A stretch of DNA of 64,000 nucleotides from Betaproteobacteria bacterium (GCA_016194905.1 JACQAP010000020.1:62001-126000), one strand, 5' to 3'. Shown: positions 49,955-62,000, counted from the stretch's first letter. Notes: generated from the letters alone by a model not told the origin. Made by a program: numbers and translations.

Positions 49955-52900
49955 TCAGGCGCCTGCGGTCACGGCCGGAGTGCGACCGCGACGACGCTCA
50001 TTCCAGGTCCTGGCCCTCTCGAGATAAAGGTAGATCACCGGTGTGATGTACAGGGTCAGCAGTTGCGACACCATCAATCCGCCGACGACTGCGAGACCCA
50101 GCGGCTTGCGGGCTTCCGATCCGGCGCCGAGACCCATTGCGATCGGCAGCGTGCCCATCAGTGCCGCGGCCGTCGTCATCATGATCGGCCGGAACCGGAT
50201 CAGGCAGGCCTCGTAGATCGCCTGTTCGGGCGGCTTGCCGTCCTTGCGCTGCGCTTCGATGGCGAAGTCGATCATCATGATGGCGTTCTTCTTCACGATG
50301 CCGATCAGCATGATGAGTCCGACGAAGCCGTACATGTTGAGGTCGAGCTTGAACAGCATCAGCGTCAGCAGCGCACCGAAGCCGGCGGTCGGCAGTCCGG
50401 ACAGGATCGTGACCGGATGGACGTAGCTCTCGTAGAGGATGCCGAGGATCAGGTAGATCACGAAGATCGACATGATCAGCAGCATGCCCATCCCGGCCAA
50501 CGACGACTGGAATGCCTGCGCCGCGCCCTGGAAGCTGCCGATCACAGTCTGCGGAATGCGCAGGTCGGCGACGAGCTTGTTGAGCTGGCCGATCGCCTGG
50601 CTCAGCGACACGCCCGGCTTCAGGTTGAACGACAGCGTTACCGCCGGCAGCTGTCCCTGATGGGTGACCGTCAACGGGCTGACTCCGCGTTCGACGCGAG
50701 CCACCGACGACAGCGGCACCAGCGTGCCCGTGCCCGAGCGCACGTAGAGCAGGGACAGCGCTTCGGGGCTGGACTGGTACTCCGGCGCCAATTCCAGGAT
50801 GACCCAGAATTCGTTGCTCGGCGTGTAGATGGTCGACACCTGACGCGAGCCGAATGCGCTGTAGAGGGCGTCCTCTATTTGTTCCGCGGTCACGCCCAGG
50901 GAGGAGGCCTTGTCGCGGTCGATCTGCACCTTCACGGTCGGATTGGTGATCTGCAGGTCGCTGTTCACGTCGATGAATTCGGGCAGGCTGCGCAACTTCG
51001 CTTCCAGGATCGGCGCCCAGTGATACAACTCCTGGGTATCGGCATCCTGCAGCGTGTACTGGTATTCGCTCTTGGTCACCTTGCCGCCGATGCGCACTGG
51101 AGGGATATTTTGCAGATACACCTTCATGCCGGGTATGGACGTGAGCTTCGGCCTCAGCTCCTGGATGATGGCGTCCGCGTGCAATCTTTCCTTGCGCGGC
51201 TTCAGGCGTATGAAAATGCGGCCGAGGTTCAGCGTCTGGCTCGATCCCGAAGAGGAAGGACCGATGAAGGCCATGGCGGCCTCGACGTTCGGGTCGGCTT
51301 GCACGATCCGCGCCGCCTGCCGTTGTTTCGCCGCCATGGCATCGAAGGAAATATCCTGCGCGGCCTCGGTGAAGATCAGCAACTGCCCGGTGTCCGTGCT
51401 GGGCAGGAAGCCTTTCGGCATGGCCGCGAACAGCCATGCGGTCACGCCGAATATCGCGAAGAACACCAGCATCGTGACCCGGCTGTGTCTGATCGACCAT
51501 TTCAGCGTCGAGTCGTAGACGTCGCGCACCGCATCGAACGCGCGCTCGCTCCACCGGTAGATCCTGCCGTGGCGGTCGTGCGCGACCGGGCGCAGCCAGC
51601 GGCTGCACAGCATCGGCGTCAGCGACAGCGACACAAAACCCGATACCAGCACGGCGGCCATGATGGTGACCGCGAACTCGTGCAGCAGCTTGCCGAGAAT
51701 GCCGCCCATGAACAGAACCGGAATGAACACCGCGGCGAGCGACAACGTCATCGACACGATGGTGAAGCTGACTTCGCGCGCGCCTTCCAGCGTCGCCTGC
51801 ATGGCGGCCTTGCCCATTTCCATGTGGCGGCTGATGTTCTCCAGCATGACGATGGCGTCGTCGACGACGAAGCCGACGCAGAGCGTGAGCGCCATCAGCG
51901 AAAGATTGTCCAGGCTGTAGCCCAGCAGATACATTACCGAGAAGGTGCCGACGATCGACATCGGCAGCGCCAGGCTGGGAATGAGCGTGGCGGAGATATT
52001 GCGCAGGAAAAGGAAAATCACCAGCACCACCAGCGCGAGCGCGAGCATCAGCGTGAACTGCACGTCATTCACGGATTCGCGCACCGAGTCGGAACGGTCG
52101 TAGAGGATATCCATTTTCAGGCCGGCCGGCGCCTGCGCGCGGAAAGTCGGCAGCAGCTTTTTGATCGAATTCACGATCTCGATGGTGTTGGTGCCCGGCT
52201 GGCGCTGGATGGCGAGCACAATGCCACGCTCGTCGTTGAGCCAGGCGGCAAGCTTGTCGTTCTCCACGCTGTCGATCACCCGGCCGATTTCGCTCAGCCG
52301 CACCGGCGCCCCGTTGCGATACGCGATCACGATCGGACGGAATGCCGCCGCATTCTGCAGCTGGCCGTTCGATTCCACCGTATAGGCGCGATGCGCGCCG
52401 TAAAGCGTGCCGGTGGGCAGGTTGGTGTTGTGCCGGTTGATCGCGCCGGCAATCTCGTCGATGCCGATGCCGCGGGAAGCGAGCGCCTTTGGATCGAGCT
52501 GCACGCGCACCGCGTATTTCTGCGAGCCGATGATCTGCACCTGCGCAACGCCGTTGATCGTGGAAATGCGCTGTGCAAGCAGCGTCTGCGCGTATTCGTC
52601 CACCGTCGACATCGGCAGCGTCGTCGAGGTCAGGGCAAGGTAGAAGACCGGTGCGTCCGCGGGGTTGACCTTCTGGAATGCCGGCGGCGTGGTCATCTGC
52701 GGCGGCAACTGCTTCAGCGCGCGCGTGATCGCGGCCTGCACATCCTGTGCGGCGGCATCGATGCTGCGGTCGAGCGAGAACTGCAGCGTGATGCGGCTTA
52801 TGCCCTGTGCATTGGTGGAGTCCATCGAATCGAGGCCGGCAATCGTGGAGAATTCCTTCTCCAGCGGCGTCGCCACGGCGGAAGCCATGGTCTCCGGGCT

Positions 52901-53062
52901 TGCGCCCGGCAGCGACGAGGTTACCGCGATCGTGGGGAAATCGATGTTGGGCAGGTCCGACACCGGCAGCAACCGGTAGCTGACGACGCCGAAGGTCAGA
53001 ATGCCGAGCATGATCAGGCCGGTCATGACCGGCCGGCGGACGAAGATCTCGGCGATGCTCAC
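49955..53062 (-). CDS. RND efflux pump inner-membrane subunit (second system)
   Basis: 1035 residues, full length. Two large periplasmic loops between twelve helices, start EIFVRRPVMTGLIMLGILTF, proton-relay Asp pair in [17 protein letters not shown] (helix 4), and conserved [18 protein letters not shown]. Proton-driven exporter of the HAE1 group, partnered with the adaptor encoded immediately upstream (four-base ATGA overlap). It must use an outer-membrane channel, likely the NodT-type protein encoded at 54341. Last gene of the cluster. Substrates probably drugs, dyes or solvents. Confidence 0.94.
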   Translation of the reverse strand: MSIAEIFVRRPVMTGLIMLGILTFGVVSYRLLPVSDLPNIDFPTIAVTSSLPGASPETMASAVATPLEKEFSTIAGLDSMDSTNAQGISRITLQFSLDRSIDAAAQDVQAAITRALKQLPPQMTTPPAFQKVNPADAPVFYLALTSTTLPMSTVDEYAQTLLAQRISTINGVAQVQIIGSQKYAVRVQLDPKALASRGIGIDEIAGAINRHNTNLPTGTLYGAHRAYTVESNGQLQNAAAFRPIVIAYRNGAPVRLSEIGRVIDSVENDKLAAWLNDERGIVLAIQRQPGTNTIEIVNSIKKLLPTFRAQAPAGLKMDILYDRSDSVRESVNDVQFTLMLALALVVLVIFLFLRNISATLIPSLALPMSIVGTFSVMYLLGYSLDNLSLMALTLCVGFVVDDAIVMLENISRHMEMGKAAMQATLEGAREVSFTIVSMTLSLAAVFIPVLFMGGILGKLLHEFAVTIMAAVLVSGFVSLSLTPMLCSRWLRPVAHDRHGRIYRWSERAFDAVRDVYDSTLKWSIRHSRVTMLVFFAIFGVTAWLFAAMPKGFLPSTDTGQLLIFTEAAQDISFDAMAAKQRQAARIVQADPNVEAAMAFIGPSSSGSSQTLNLGRIFIRLKPRKERLHADAIIQELRPKLTSIPGMKVYLQNIPPVRIGGKVTKSEYQYTLQDADTQELYHWAPILEAKLRSLPEFIDVNSDLQITNPTVKVQIDRDKASSLGVTAEQIEDALYSAFGSRQVSTIYTPSNEFWVILELAPEYQSSPEALSLLYVRSGTGTLVPLSSVARVERGVSPLTVTHQGQLPAVTLSFNLKPGVSLSQAIGQLNKLVADLRIPQTVIGSFQGAAQAFQSSLAGMGMLLIMSIFVIYLILGILYESYVHPVTILSGLPTAGFGALLTLMLFKLDLNMYGFVGLIMLIGIVKKNAIMMIDFAIEAQRKDGKPPEQAIYEACLIRFRPIMMTTAAALMGTLPIAMGLGAGSEARKPLGLAVVGGLMVSQLLTLYITPVIYLYLERARTWNERRRGRTPAVTAGA

Positions 53063-54216
53063 GACGACTTCTCCGGCGTTTTGGCGCTGACCTTGGAGCC
53101 CGGCAGGATGCGCGAGGCACCGTCCACCACGACGGTTTCACCGGGCTTGAGTCCGCCGGCGATCACGGTCTCCGCGCCTTCCGTGCGCGCGACCTGCACC
53201 GGGCGCAGCTCGACGCTCGAATCTTCCTTGACGACGTAGACATACTGGCCGCTCGGGCCGGTCTGCAACGCCTGCGTCGGCACGACCAGCGCCTTCTCAT
53301 CGTCGCGCAGCGTGACCCAGGATTCGACGAACTGGCCCGGCCAGAGTTGTTTGTCGTCGTTGGAGAAAATACCGCGCAGCTTGATGGTGCCGGTGGCCAC
53401 GTCGACCGAGTTGTCGAGGAAGGCGAGCTTGCCGCCGATCGCCTTGCCTTTCTCGAGTTCCACCTCCACGCGCAACGGCGCCTTCTTCTGGCGCGCGCGG
53501 ATCTCGTTCAGGTATTGCTCGGGCACCGCGACGCTGACGTAGATCGGCTCGATCTGGTTGATCACCACCATCGCCACCGTGTCGTTGGCCTTGACCATGT
53601 TGCCTTCGGAAAGCATCACCTTGCCGGCGCGGCCATTGATCGGCGAGCGGATCGTCGTATAGCCGAGGTTGATGCGCGCATGCTGGACCGCGGCTTCGTC
53701 CGCGGTGACGCTCGCTTCCGCTCCCCGGAAATTGGCGGCGACCTGCGCGTATCCCTCCTTGGAAACGAAGTTCTGCTTCAGCAAATCCTGGTAGCGCTGT
53801 TCCTGCCCGCGCAGGTAGTCGAGTTGCGCCTGATCGTGGGCGAGATTGGCCTGCGCCTGTTCGAGCTGGGACTGATAGGGTTTCGGATCGATCTGGAACA
53901 GCGGGTCGCCCTTGACCAGGTCCTGGCCATCCCGCACAGGGGTAGCGATGATCTGGCCATCGACGCGGGATTTCACGGCGACGGAGGCGACCGTCTCGAC
54001 ATTGCCGATCGCATGCAGGCGCAGCGGCATCGATTTTTCGACGACCTGCCCGGTCAGCACGGGCACGGTCGGTACGGTTTTCTTGGCTTCGGCCTGGGCG
54101 CCGCCGCCCTTGTCGGAGCAGGCGCCCAGCATACTGGCCGCAAGCAGCGCGGGAAACGCGACCGATAAAATCCTGGTCGCGTTCGAGGCTGGTCGAAAAA
54201 CGGGGCGGGTTGTCAC
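53059..54216 (-). CDS. RND periplasmic adaptor lipoprotein (second system)
   Basis: 385 residues starting at GTG 54216, preferred over the ATG at 54264 because GAGGAGG lies nine bases upstream. Signal peptide with lipobox (LLAASMLGACSDKG). Typical membrane-fusion layout: barrel-sandwich strands (SRVDGQIIATPVRDGQDLV), a long coiled-coil hairpin (QSQLEQAQANLAHDQAQLDY) and the second lipoyl half (RSPINGRAGKVMLSEGNMVK), then beta-barrel. Links the RND subunit encoded downstream to the outer-membrane channel. Confidence 0.93.
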   Translation of the reverse strand: MTTRPVFRPASNATRILSVAFPALLAASMLGACSDKGGGAQAEAKKTVPTVPVLTGQVVEKSMPLRLHAIGNVETVASVAVKSRVDGQIIATPVRDGQDLVKGDPLFQIDPKPYQSQLEQAQANLAHDQAQLDYLRGQEQRYQDLLKQNFVSKEGYAQVAANFRGAEASVTADEAAVQHARINLGYTTIRSPINGRAGKVMLSEGNMVKANDTVAMVVINQIEPIYVSVAVPEQYLNEIRARQKKAPLRVEVELEKGKAIGGKLAFLDNSVDVATGTIKLRGIFSNDDKQLWPGQFVESWVTLRDDEKALVVPTQALQTGPSGQYVYVVKEDSSVELRPVQVARTEGAETVIAGGLKPGETVVVDGASRILPGSKVSAKTPEKSS

Positions 54217-54340
54217 GTTGAAAGTCCTCCTCACAGCTTCAGCGATGCCGGTCCGGTCCGGCACTCATCTTGTCGCATCTCAGTTGTAATCTTGCGCTCA
54301 TTTGTTTGCGTCGTGCACGGGTCGCGCGTCTGCCGCGTTT

Positions 54341-55822
54341 TCATCGCGCCGGCGCCGCATCTTTACGCGGATAAGGGTCGCCGCGCGCCAGTTCGTCCGG
54401 CGTCGGCAGGCCGGACGCATTCCAGCCGCCGCCCAGCGCCTTGACCAACAGCACGCTGGCCGCCAGCCGCCGGTTCAGGACGTCCACCGCGGTTCTTTCG
54501 TTGACCAACGCCGTCGCCTGTACTGTCACCACGTTCAGATAGCTGACGATGCCGGCCTTGTACTGGTTGGTGGTCAGGGCCACCGACTGGCGCGCATTCT
54601 GCACCGCTTCGTTCTGAATCGCCGCTTCTTCCTCCAGGATACGCAGCGCCACGAGGTTGTCCTCGACTTCCTTGAAGCCGGTGAGCACGGTCTGCCGGTA
54701 ACCCGCGACGTTGGCATCGTAGGCGGCAATGGCCTGATCGGTCTGCGCGCGACGCAGGCCGCCGTCGAACAGCGTCTGTGCCAGCGCCGGTCCGAGCGAC
54801 CAGAAGCGGCTGGGCGCAGTCAGCCAGTTCGAGAAACTCGAGCTCTGGAAGCCGCCCGATGCGGACAATGTGAGGGACGGGTAGTAGGCCGCTTCGGCGA
54901 CGCCGATCTGCGCATTTGCCGCAGCCATGCGCCGCTCGGCGGCGGCGATGTCGGGGCGGCGCTCGAGCAGGCTGGACGGGATTCCCGCCGGACGTGGTGG
55001 CGGCGACGCCGTAAGCGGGGCCACGACCAGCGAATACGAGGAGGCGGGTTTCCCGATCAGCAGGGCGATGGCATGTTCGAGTTGCGCGCGCAGCACGCCG
55101 ATGTCGAGCGCCTGAGCCTGCGTTGTCTTGAGCTGGGTCTGCGCCTGGATCACGTCGACCTTGGCGACGACGCCCGCCGTGTACTGGTTCTGCGTCAGTG
55201 TCAGCGAGCGCTGGTACGCGGCTATGGTGTCGTCGAAAAGCTGTTTCTGCGCATCCAGCGCGCGCAACTGGAAATAGTTCTGCGCCAGCTCCGCCTGGAC
55301 CGACAGCCGCAGCGCTTCGAGATCGGCTGCACTCGCCTGTGCGCCGGCTTCGTTCGACTCGACGGTACGGCGCACGCGGCCCCACAGGTCGAGTTCCCAG
55401 ACGGCATCGAGAGGCAGCGAATAGCTGGTGCTGGACGACCGCGAATTCTGTACGAAGGTCTGGTTCTGGTTGCCGAGATTGGAGGAAGACTGCCCGCGCG
55501 TAACCGATGCGCCGCCGGATACGGTCGGCAGATAGCCCGATCGCGCCGATTGTACCAGCGCGCGCGCCTGGCGAAACTGGGCGGTGGCCTGCACCAGATT
55601 CTGGTTGGAAATGCTGACCTGTTCTTCGAGGTCGTTGAGCAGCGGGTCGTTGAAGGTTTCCCACCACTTGCCGCGCAATTCCCGATCGCGTGGCTGCGCT
55701 GTTTTCCAGCCCTCCATTTCCTTGAACGCGGCCGGTGTGTCCGCGGTCGGCCGCACGTAGTTCGGCCCGACCGTGCACGCGGCGAGCAATGCGAGGGCTG
55801 TGGTGGCGGCGAGGTATCTCAT
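54341..55822 (-). CDS. Outer-membrane efflux lipoprotein, NodT/OpmB-like
   Basis: 493 residues from the ATG at 55822; the frame is open far upstream by chance. Lipobox LALLAACTVGPNYVRP is the classic start. Two OEP repeats with long helices (NLVQATAQFRQARALVQSAR; GVLRAQLEHAIALLIGKP) and the motif LLERRPDIAAAERRMAAANA. Trimeric TolC-like exit duct. Lies between the MdtC-like gene (upstream) and the second adaptor gene (downstream), so it probably serves both systems. Confidence 0.94.
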   Translation of the reverse strand: MRYLAATTALALLAACTVGPNYVRPTADTPAAFKEMEGWKTAQPRDRELRGKWWETFNDPLLNDLEEQVSISNQNLVQATAQFRQARALVQSARSGYLPTVSGGASVTRGQSSSNLGNQNQTFVQNSRSSSTSYSLPLDAVWELDLWGRVRRTVESNEAGAQASAADLEALRLSVQAELAQNYFQLRALDAQKQLFDDTIAAYQRSLTLTQNQYTAGVVAKVDVIQAQTQLKTTQAQALDIGVLRAQLEHAIALLIGKPASSYSLVVAPLTASPPPRPAGIPSSLLERRPDIAAAERRMAAANAQIGVAEAAYYPSLTLSASGGFQSSSFSNWLTAPSRFWSLGPALAQTLFDGGLRRAQTDQAIAAYDANVAGYRQTVLTGFKEVEDNLVALRILEEEAAIQNEAVQNARQSVALTTNQYKAGIVSYLNVVTVQATALVNERTAVDVLNRRLAASVLLVKALGGGWNASGLPTPDELARGDPYPRKDAAPAR

Positions 55823-55832
55823 GGAAAGATCC

Positions 55833-55962
55833 TGAACCACGGAGAACACGGAGGCCACGGAGGAACTACAAGGCAAACGGATAGCAACGTGATTCCGTAT
55901 TTGTGTTCCTCTCCGTGTTCTAAAAGGGTACTCCACGCTTCGCGAGGGTATCCGTGGTTCAA
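55833..55962. repeat. 130-base nested inverted repeat inside the efflux cluster
   Basis: TGAACCACGGA (55833-55843) pairs with TCCGTGGTTCAA (55951-55962), and GAACACGGAGG (55844-55854) pairs with CCTCTCCGTGTTC (55908-55920). It fills almost the whole gap between the MdtC-like gene and the outer-membrane channel gene, so it will fold in the mRNA and may cap or attenuate the downstream part. Confidence 0.75.
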
Positions 55963-55968
55963 TTTTTA

Positions 55969-58900
55969 TCATGCTGGATTTCCAACCGTTTCGACTGGCC
56001 GCGTGCGCCTGGCGAAAGCGCGCTTGCAATAAAAACGGAAGCGGTCCAGGTAGAGATAGACCACTGGCGTGGTGTAGAGCGTGAGCATCTGGCTGACGAT
56101 CAGGCCACCGACGATCGAGATGCCGAGCGGACGGCGCAGTTCGGCGCCGTCGCCGAATCCGACGGCGAGCGGTATTGCACCGAGCAGCGCGGCCATGGTC
56201 GTCATCATGATCGGACGGAAGCGCAGCAGGCAGGCCTGGTAGATCGCCTGCTCGGGCGTCATTCCCAGCCTGCGTTCGGCATCGAGCGCGAAGTCGATCA
56301 TCATGATCGCGTTCTTCTTGACGATGCCGATCAGCAGAATCACGCCGATCAGCGCGATGATGCTGAATTCGGTTCCGCATACGAGCAGCGCGAGCAAGGC
56401 ACCGACGCCGGCTGAGGGCAGGGTCGACAGGATGGTGAGCGGATGCACGAAACTTTCATAGAGTATGCCGAGCACGATGTACACCGTCAGCAGCGCGGTC
56501 AGGATCAGCCAGGGTTGGCTGTTCAGCGAAGCCTGGAATGCGCGCGCAGTGCCCTGGAAGCTTCCCTGGATCGAAGTCGGTACGCCGATGCGGTTGAGCG
56601 CGTCGTTGATCGCGCGCGTTGCGTCCGACAGTGCAACGCCGACCGGAAGATTGAACGAAATCGTCGAGGCGACGAACTGTCCCTGGTGGTTCACTGCAAG
56701 CGGCGTGCTGGTCGGGCCGTAGCTCGAGAAGGCCGACAGCGGCACCTGCTTGCCATCGGTGTTGCTCACGAACACGTCATCCAGCGCGTCCGGGCTTTGC
56801 CAGTATCGGGGCGCGGCTTCCATCACCACGCGGTATTGATTCAGCGCTGTATAGATGGTCGACACCTGACGCTGGCCGAACAAGTCGTTGAGCGTGGCGT
56901 CGATCGTGCGCGGGCTGACGCCGAGCCGTGAGGCGGCGTCGCGGTCGATATTCAGCGAAGTCTGTATTCCCTTGTCCTGGCTGTCGGTGTTCACGTCGGC
57001 CAGTTGCGGCAACTGGGTCAGCGCCTGACGGATGCGCGGTTCCCACGCGCGCAGTTGAGCGAGATCGTCCGCCTGCAGCGTGTACTGGTACTGCGCATTG
57101 GCCGCGCGCCCGCCCATGCGGATGTCCTGCACCGGCTGCAGGAACAGGCTGGCGCCGGGCTCGCGCGCAAGCTTGCCGCGCAATCGCGCAATCACCATGT
57201 CGGCGGACATCTTGCGCTGCGATAGCGGCTTGAGCGAGATGAACATCTGGCCGCTGTTGCGCTGTCCGCCGCCGGTAAAACCGATGACGTTTTCCACTGC
57301 CGGGTCCTGGCGCACGATCTCGATGAAATCGGCGAGCTTTTTCTGCATGGCCTGGAACGAGATGCCCTGGTCGGCCTGAATGGACCCGCTCAACCGGCCG
57401 GTGTCCTGCTGCGGAAAGAAACCCTTGGGCACGATCACGTAGAGATAGACGTTCACGCACACCGTCGCCGCGAGCAGCAGCATCATGAAGGGGCTGTGCC
57501 GCAGCCCCCACCCGAGCGAGCGCTCGTAACCGTGCAACAGCGAGTCGAAGGCGCGCCGGCTGAGTCGCGACAGCCGGCCCGGCTCGGCCTCCGGTTTTTC
57601 CGGCCGCAACAGGCGTGCACACATCATCGGCGTGGCAGTAAGCGAGAGCACCAGGGACACCAGGATCGCGACCGACAGCGTGACGGCGAATTCGCGGAAC
57701 AGCCGGCCGATGATGCCGCCCATCAACAGGATGGGGATGAACACGGCGATCAGCGACAGGCTCATCGACAAGACCGTAAAGCCGACTTCGCGCGAGCCCT
57801 TGAGCGCGGCTTCCATCGGTGGCACGCCTTCTTCGATGCGGCGGGAGATGTTCTCCAGCACTACGATGGCGTCGTCCACGACGAAACCCGTCGCAACGGT
57901 CAGCGCCATCAGCGACAGGTTATTGAGACTGTAACCGGCCAGGTACATCACGCTGAATGTGCCGAGCAGGGACACCGGGACGGCCACGGTGGGGATCAGG
58001 GTCGCGGAAGCTTTGCGCAGGAACAGGAAAACTACCATGACTACCAGTGCAATGGAGATCAGCAGTGTGCGTTCGACTTCATGCAGCGAAGCGCGGATGG
58101 TCGGTGTACGGTCTATCACCACCGCCAGGTCGATCGCGCTCGGGATCGACGCCTTCAGCAACGGCAGGGTCGCCCGGACCCGGTCCACGGTCTCGATGAT
58201 GTTCGCCCCCGGCTGCCGGTTCAGGATGACAAGTACGGCCGGCTTGCCGTCGGCCGATCCGGCGTTGCGCAAGTCCTGAACCGAATCCGTTACTTCGGCG
58301 ACGTCCGACAGGTGCACCGCGGCGCTGTTGCGGTAGGCGACGATCAGCGGCAGATACTCGGCAGCTGCCCTGGCCTGGTCGTTGGCGTAGATCTGCCAGT
58401 GCCGTGCGCCGTCCTCCACCATGCCTTTGGGCCGATTCGCATTCGCCGCGGCAATCGCATTGCGCACGTCCTCCGTACCGATGCCGTACTTGTGGAGCGC
58501 CGACGGAAGCAGCTCCACGCGTACCGCCGGCAGAGAACTGCCGCCGACGGAAACCTGGCCGATGCCTTCAATTTGCGAGAGCTTCTGCGCAAGGATGCTG
58601 GATGCGGCGTCGTACAACTGGCCGCGAGTCATGGTTTCCGATGTCAGCGACAGAATCATGATCGGCGCATCGGCCGGATTGACCTTGCGATAGGTCGGAT
58701 TGCTCGGCAATCCGGTGGGTAGCAGCGCGCGCGCGGCATTGATCGCCGCCTGCACGTCCCGCGCCGCGCCGTCGATGTTGCGGTCGAGGTCGAATTGCAG
58801 CGTGATGCGGGTCGAGCCCAGCGAACTCGACGACGTCATCTCGGTGATGCCGGCGATGCGGCCCAACGCACGCTCCAGCGGCGTCGCCACTGTTGCGGCC

Positions 58901-59076
58901 ATGGTTTCCGGACTGGCCCCCGGCAGCGAGGCCTGCACCGAGATCGTCGGAAAGTCCACCTGCGGCAACGGCGACACCGGCAGCAGCCGGAACGCCATGA
59001 CGCCCGACAGGGCGATCCCCACCGTGAGCAGGGTGGTCGCCACCGGGCGGTGGATGAAGAATTCGGAGAACTTCAC
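55969..59076 (-). CDS. mdtC: RND efflux pump subunit, MdtC/MuxC-like
   Basis: 1035 residues. Start [20 protein letters not shown], periplasmic loops with [20 protein letters not shown], and the proton-relay pair in [17 protein letters not shown]. In MdtABC/MuxABC pumps two different RND chains form a mixed trimer; this is the second chain (C), its ATG overlapping the stop of the B gene by four bases. Exports bile salts, novobiocin-like and other amphiphiles in known systems. Confidence 0.92.
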   Translation of the reverse strand: MKFSEFFIHRPVATTLLTVGIALSGVMAFRLLPVSPLPQVDFPTISVQASLPGASPETMAATVATPLERALGRIAGITEMTSSSSLGSTRITLQFDLDRNIDGAARDVQAAINAARALLPTGLPSNPTYRKVNPADAPIMILSLTSETMTRGQLYDAASSILAQKLSQIEGIGQVSVGGSSLPAVRVELLPSALHKYGIGTEDVRNAIAAANANRPKGMVEDGARHWQIYANDQARAAAEYLPLIVAYRNSAAVHLSDVAEVTDSVQDLRNAGSADGKPAVLVILNRQPGANIIETVDRVRATLPLLKASIPSAIDLAVVIDRTPTIRASLHEVERTLLISIALVVMVVFLFLRKASATLIPTVAVPVSLLGTFSVMYLAGYSLNNLSLMALTVATGFVVDDAIVVLENISRRIEEGVPPMEAALKGSREVGFTVLSMSLSLIAVFIPILLMGGIIGRLFREFAVTLSVAILVSLVLSLTATPMMCARLLRPEKPEAEPGRLSRLSRRAFDSLLHGYERSLGWGLRHSPFMMLLLAATVCVNVYLYVIVPKGFFPQQDTGRLSGSIQADQGISFQAMQKKLADFIEIVRQDPAVENVIGFTGGGQRNSGQMFISLKPLSQRKMSADMVIARLRGKLAREPGASLFLQPVQDIRMGGRAANAQYQYTLQADDLAQLRAWEPRIRQALTQLPQLADVNTDSQDKGIQTSLNIDRDAASRLGVSPRTIDATLNDLFGQRQVSTIYTALNQYRVVMEAAPRYWQSPDALDDVFVSNTDGKQVPLSAFSSYGPTSTPLAVNHQGQFVASTISFNLPVGVALSDATRAINDALNRIGVPTSIQGSFQGTARAFQASLNSQPWLILTALLTVYIVLGILYESFVHPLTILSTLPSAGVGALLALLVCGTEFSIIALIGVILLIGIVKKNAIMMIDFALDAERRLGMTPEQAIYQACLLRFRPIMMTTMAALLGAIPLAVGFGDGAELRRPLGISIVGGLIVSQMLTLYTTPVVYLYLDRFRFYCKRAFARRTRPVETVGNPA

Positions 59077-62000
59077 GGCCGCGCGCTCCCGGTCTGCGCT
59101 TCCTCGACGGGCTTTCTGGCCTGCATTCCGCGTCGATGCGCCAGCCGGTCGAAAGCGAGATAGATCACCGGCGTCGTGAACAGCGTCAGCGCCTGGCTGA
59201 CCAGCAAGCCGCCGACCATGGTGATCCCGAGTGGATGCCGCAATTCCGAGCCCACGCCGCTGCCTAGCATCAGCGGCAGTGCGCCCAGCAGCGCGGACAG
59301 CGTCGTCATCAGGATCGGACGAAAGCGCAGCAGGCAGGCCTGGCGGATGGCTTCGCGCGGGCTCTTGCCTTCGTTGCGTTCGGCGTCGAGCGCGAAGTCG
59401 ATCATCATGATCGCGTTCTTCTTGACGATGCCGATCAGCAGGATGATGCCGATGATGGCGATGATGCCGAGGTCGGTGTGCGAAAGCATCAACGCCAGCA
59501 GCGCGCCGACGCCGGCCGAGGGCAGCGTGGACAGAATCGTGACCGGATGGATATAGCTTTCGTACAATACGCCGAGCACGATGTACATGGTCACGATCGC
59601 CGCCAGGATCAGCAACAGTGTGTTGTTCAGGGACGATTCGAACGCAAGCGCTGCGCCCTGGAAACTGGTCTGCGTGCTTGCCGGCAATCCGATCTCCGCT
59701 TCCACCGCACGAATCGCGCGAACTGCATCCCCGAGGGAAGATCCGGGGGCAAGATTGAATGAGATCGTGCTCGCCGGGAACTGGCCCAGGTGATTGATGG
59801 AAAGAGGCGCCGTATGTTCGTTCACGCGCGCGATCGCGGACAGCCGCACCTGTTGTCCGTCCGTCGAGGTGACGAAAATGTCGTTGAGCGCGGCCGGGCC
59901 TTTCTGAAAGTCGGGCTGTACCTCGAGCACGACGCGATACTGGTTCGACTGCGTGAAGATGGTCGAGATCATGCGTTGGCCGAATGCGTTGTAGAGCGCG
60001 TTGTCGATCGCGGCCGGCGTGATGCCGAGCCGCATCGCGGTATTGCGGTCGATCTCGACGTAGGCCTGCAATCCCCGGTCCTGCAGGTCGCTGGCGACAT
60101 CGGCGAGCTGCGGCGACGCGCGCAGGCGCTCGACCAGTTTCGGCACCCAGATGCCCAGATTGTTTGCATCCGCATCTTCCAGGCTGAACTGATATTGCGT
60201 GCGGCTGACGCGGTCCTCGATGGTCAGGTCCTGCACCGGCTGCATGTAGAGCGAGATGCCCGCGACCTGCGCGAGCTGCGGTTGCAATCTGCGGATGACT
60301 TCAGTGGCGTCGATGCCGCGCGCCTTCAACGGTTTGAGGTTGATCAGCATGCGGCCGCTGTTGAGCGTCGCGTTGCTGCCATCCACGCCGATGAACGACG
60401 ACAGGTTTTCCACCGCAGGATCCTGTAACACGACTTTGGCGAGGTCCTGCTGGCGTTGCGCCATCGCCGCGAAGGAGATCGACTGCGGCGCCTCGGAGAT
60501 GCCCTGGATCACGCCGGTATCCTGCACCGGGAAAAAACCTTTCGGCACGAAGAAATAGAGCAGCACGGTCAACGCCAGCGTGCCGAGCGCGACCAGCAGG
60601 GTGGCGGCCTGGCGGTCCAGCACCCAGTCGAGCATCCTGCCGTAGCGTGCGATCACCGCGTCGAAGAAGCGGCCGCCCGAGCGATAAAAGCGGCTTTGCT
60701 CCCCTTCCGGGATATGGCGCAGCAGCCGCGCGCACATCATCGGCGTAAGCGTCAGCGAGATGAATGCGGAAATCAGGATCGCGACCGCCAGCGTGATGGC
60801 GAATTCTCGGAACAGGCGGCCGACCACGTCGCCCATGAACAGCAGCGGAATCAATACTGCGATCAACGAGAAGGTCAGGGAGATGATCGTGAAGCCGATC
60901 TGCTCGGCGCCCTTGAGCGCGGCTTCCAGCGGCTTCATGCCTTCCTCGATGTAGCGCGCGATGTTCTCGATCATGACAATCGCGTCATCGACGACAAAAC
61001 CGGTGGCGATGGTCAATGCCATCAGCGTGAGGTTGTTGATGCTGAATCCAGCCAGGTACATGACGCCGAAGGTGCCCACGAGGGACAGCGGTACCGCCAC
61101 GCTCGGAATGAGGGTGGCGGCGACGTTGCGCAGAAACAGGAAGATCACCATGACCACCAGCGCTACGGCCAGCAGCAGTTCGAATTGCACGTCCTTGACC
61201 GACGCGCGGATCGTCGTCGTGCGATCGGTAAGCAGGTCGACGTCCACCGAACCGGGCAGCGTGGCCTGCAACTGCGGAAGCAGTTTCTTGATGCGATCCA
61301 CCACCTCGATCACATTGGCGCCCGGCTGACGCTGGACGTTCAGGATGAGCGCCGCCTTGTCGTTGGCCCAGGCGGCGAGGCGCACGTTCTCCGCGTCGTC
61401 GACGACATCCGCGACGTCGGTCAGCCGGATCGGCGCGCCGTTCTTGTAGGCGATGATCAGGCGCTGGTATTCGTCGGCGGACTTGAGTTGATCGTTGGCA
61501 TCGATCGTCGAGGCACGCGACGGGCCGTCGAAACTGCCTTTGGCCTGATTGACGTTGGCATTGCCGATCGCGGTACGCAGATCATCCAGGCTCATTCCAT
61601 AGGCTGCCAGCGCTTTGGGGTTCGCCTGGATGCGCACTGCGGGGCGCTGGCCGCCTGACAGACTTACCAGCCCCACGCCCGGCAACTGCGAAATCTTCTG
61701 CGCGATGCGCGTGTCGATCAGGTCCTGCACTTTGGGCAGCGGCAACGAGTTCGACGTGATGGCCAGAGACAGGATGGGCGTATCGGCGGGATTGACCTTG
61801 TTGTAGATCGGCAGCGACGGCAGGTCCTGCGGCAGCAGCGAAGCGGCTGCGTTGATCGCGGCTTGTACCTCTTGTTCGGCGACGTCGAGCGGCAGGTCGA
61901 GGCTGAACTGCAACGTAATCACCGATGCGCCACCGGAACTGGTGGACGACATCTGGTTCAATCCCGGCATCTGGCCGAACTGGCGCTCCAGCGGCGCGGT

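Noticed and set aside
49952-53239. Rightward open frame of about 1095 codons opposite the third RND gene
   Set aside because: It is the antisense of a gene with unmistakable RND motifs. Its translation is His/Arg/Asp/Gln-rich with no domain, an effect of codon bias in GC-rich DNA.
54341-56380. 679-codon continuous frame joining the outer-membrane channel to upstream sequence
   Set aside because: The upstream part is a shifted frame of the MdtC-like gene. The lipobox and ATG at 55822 mark the true start.
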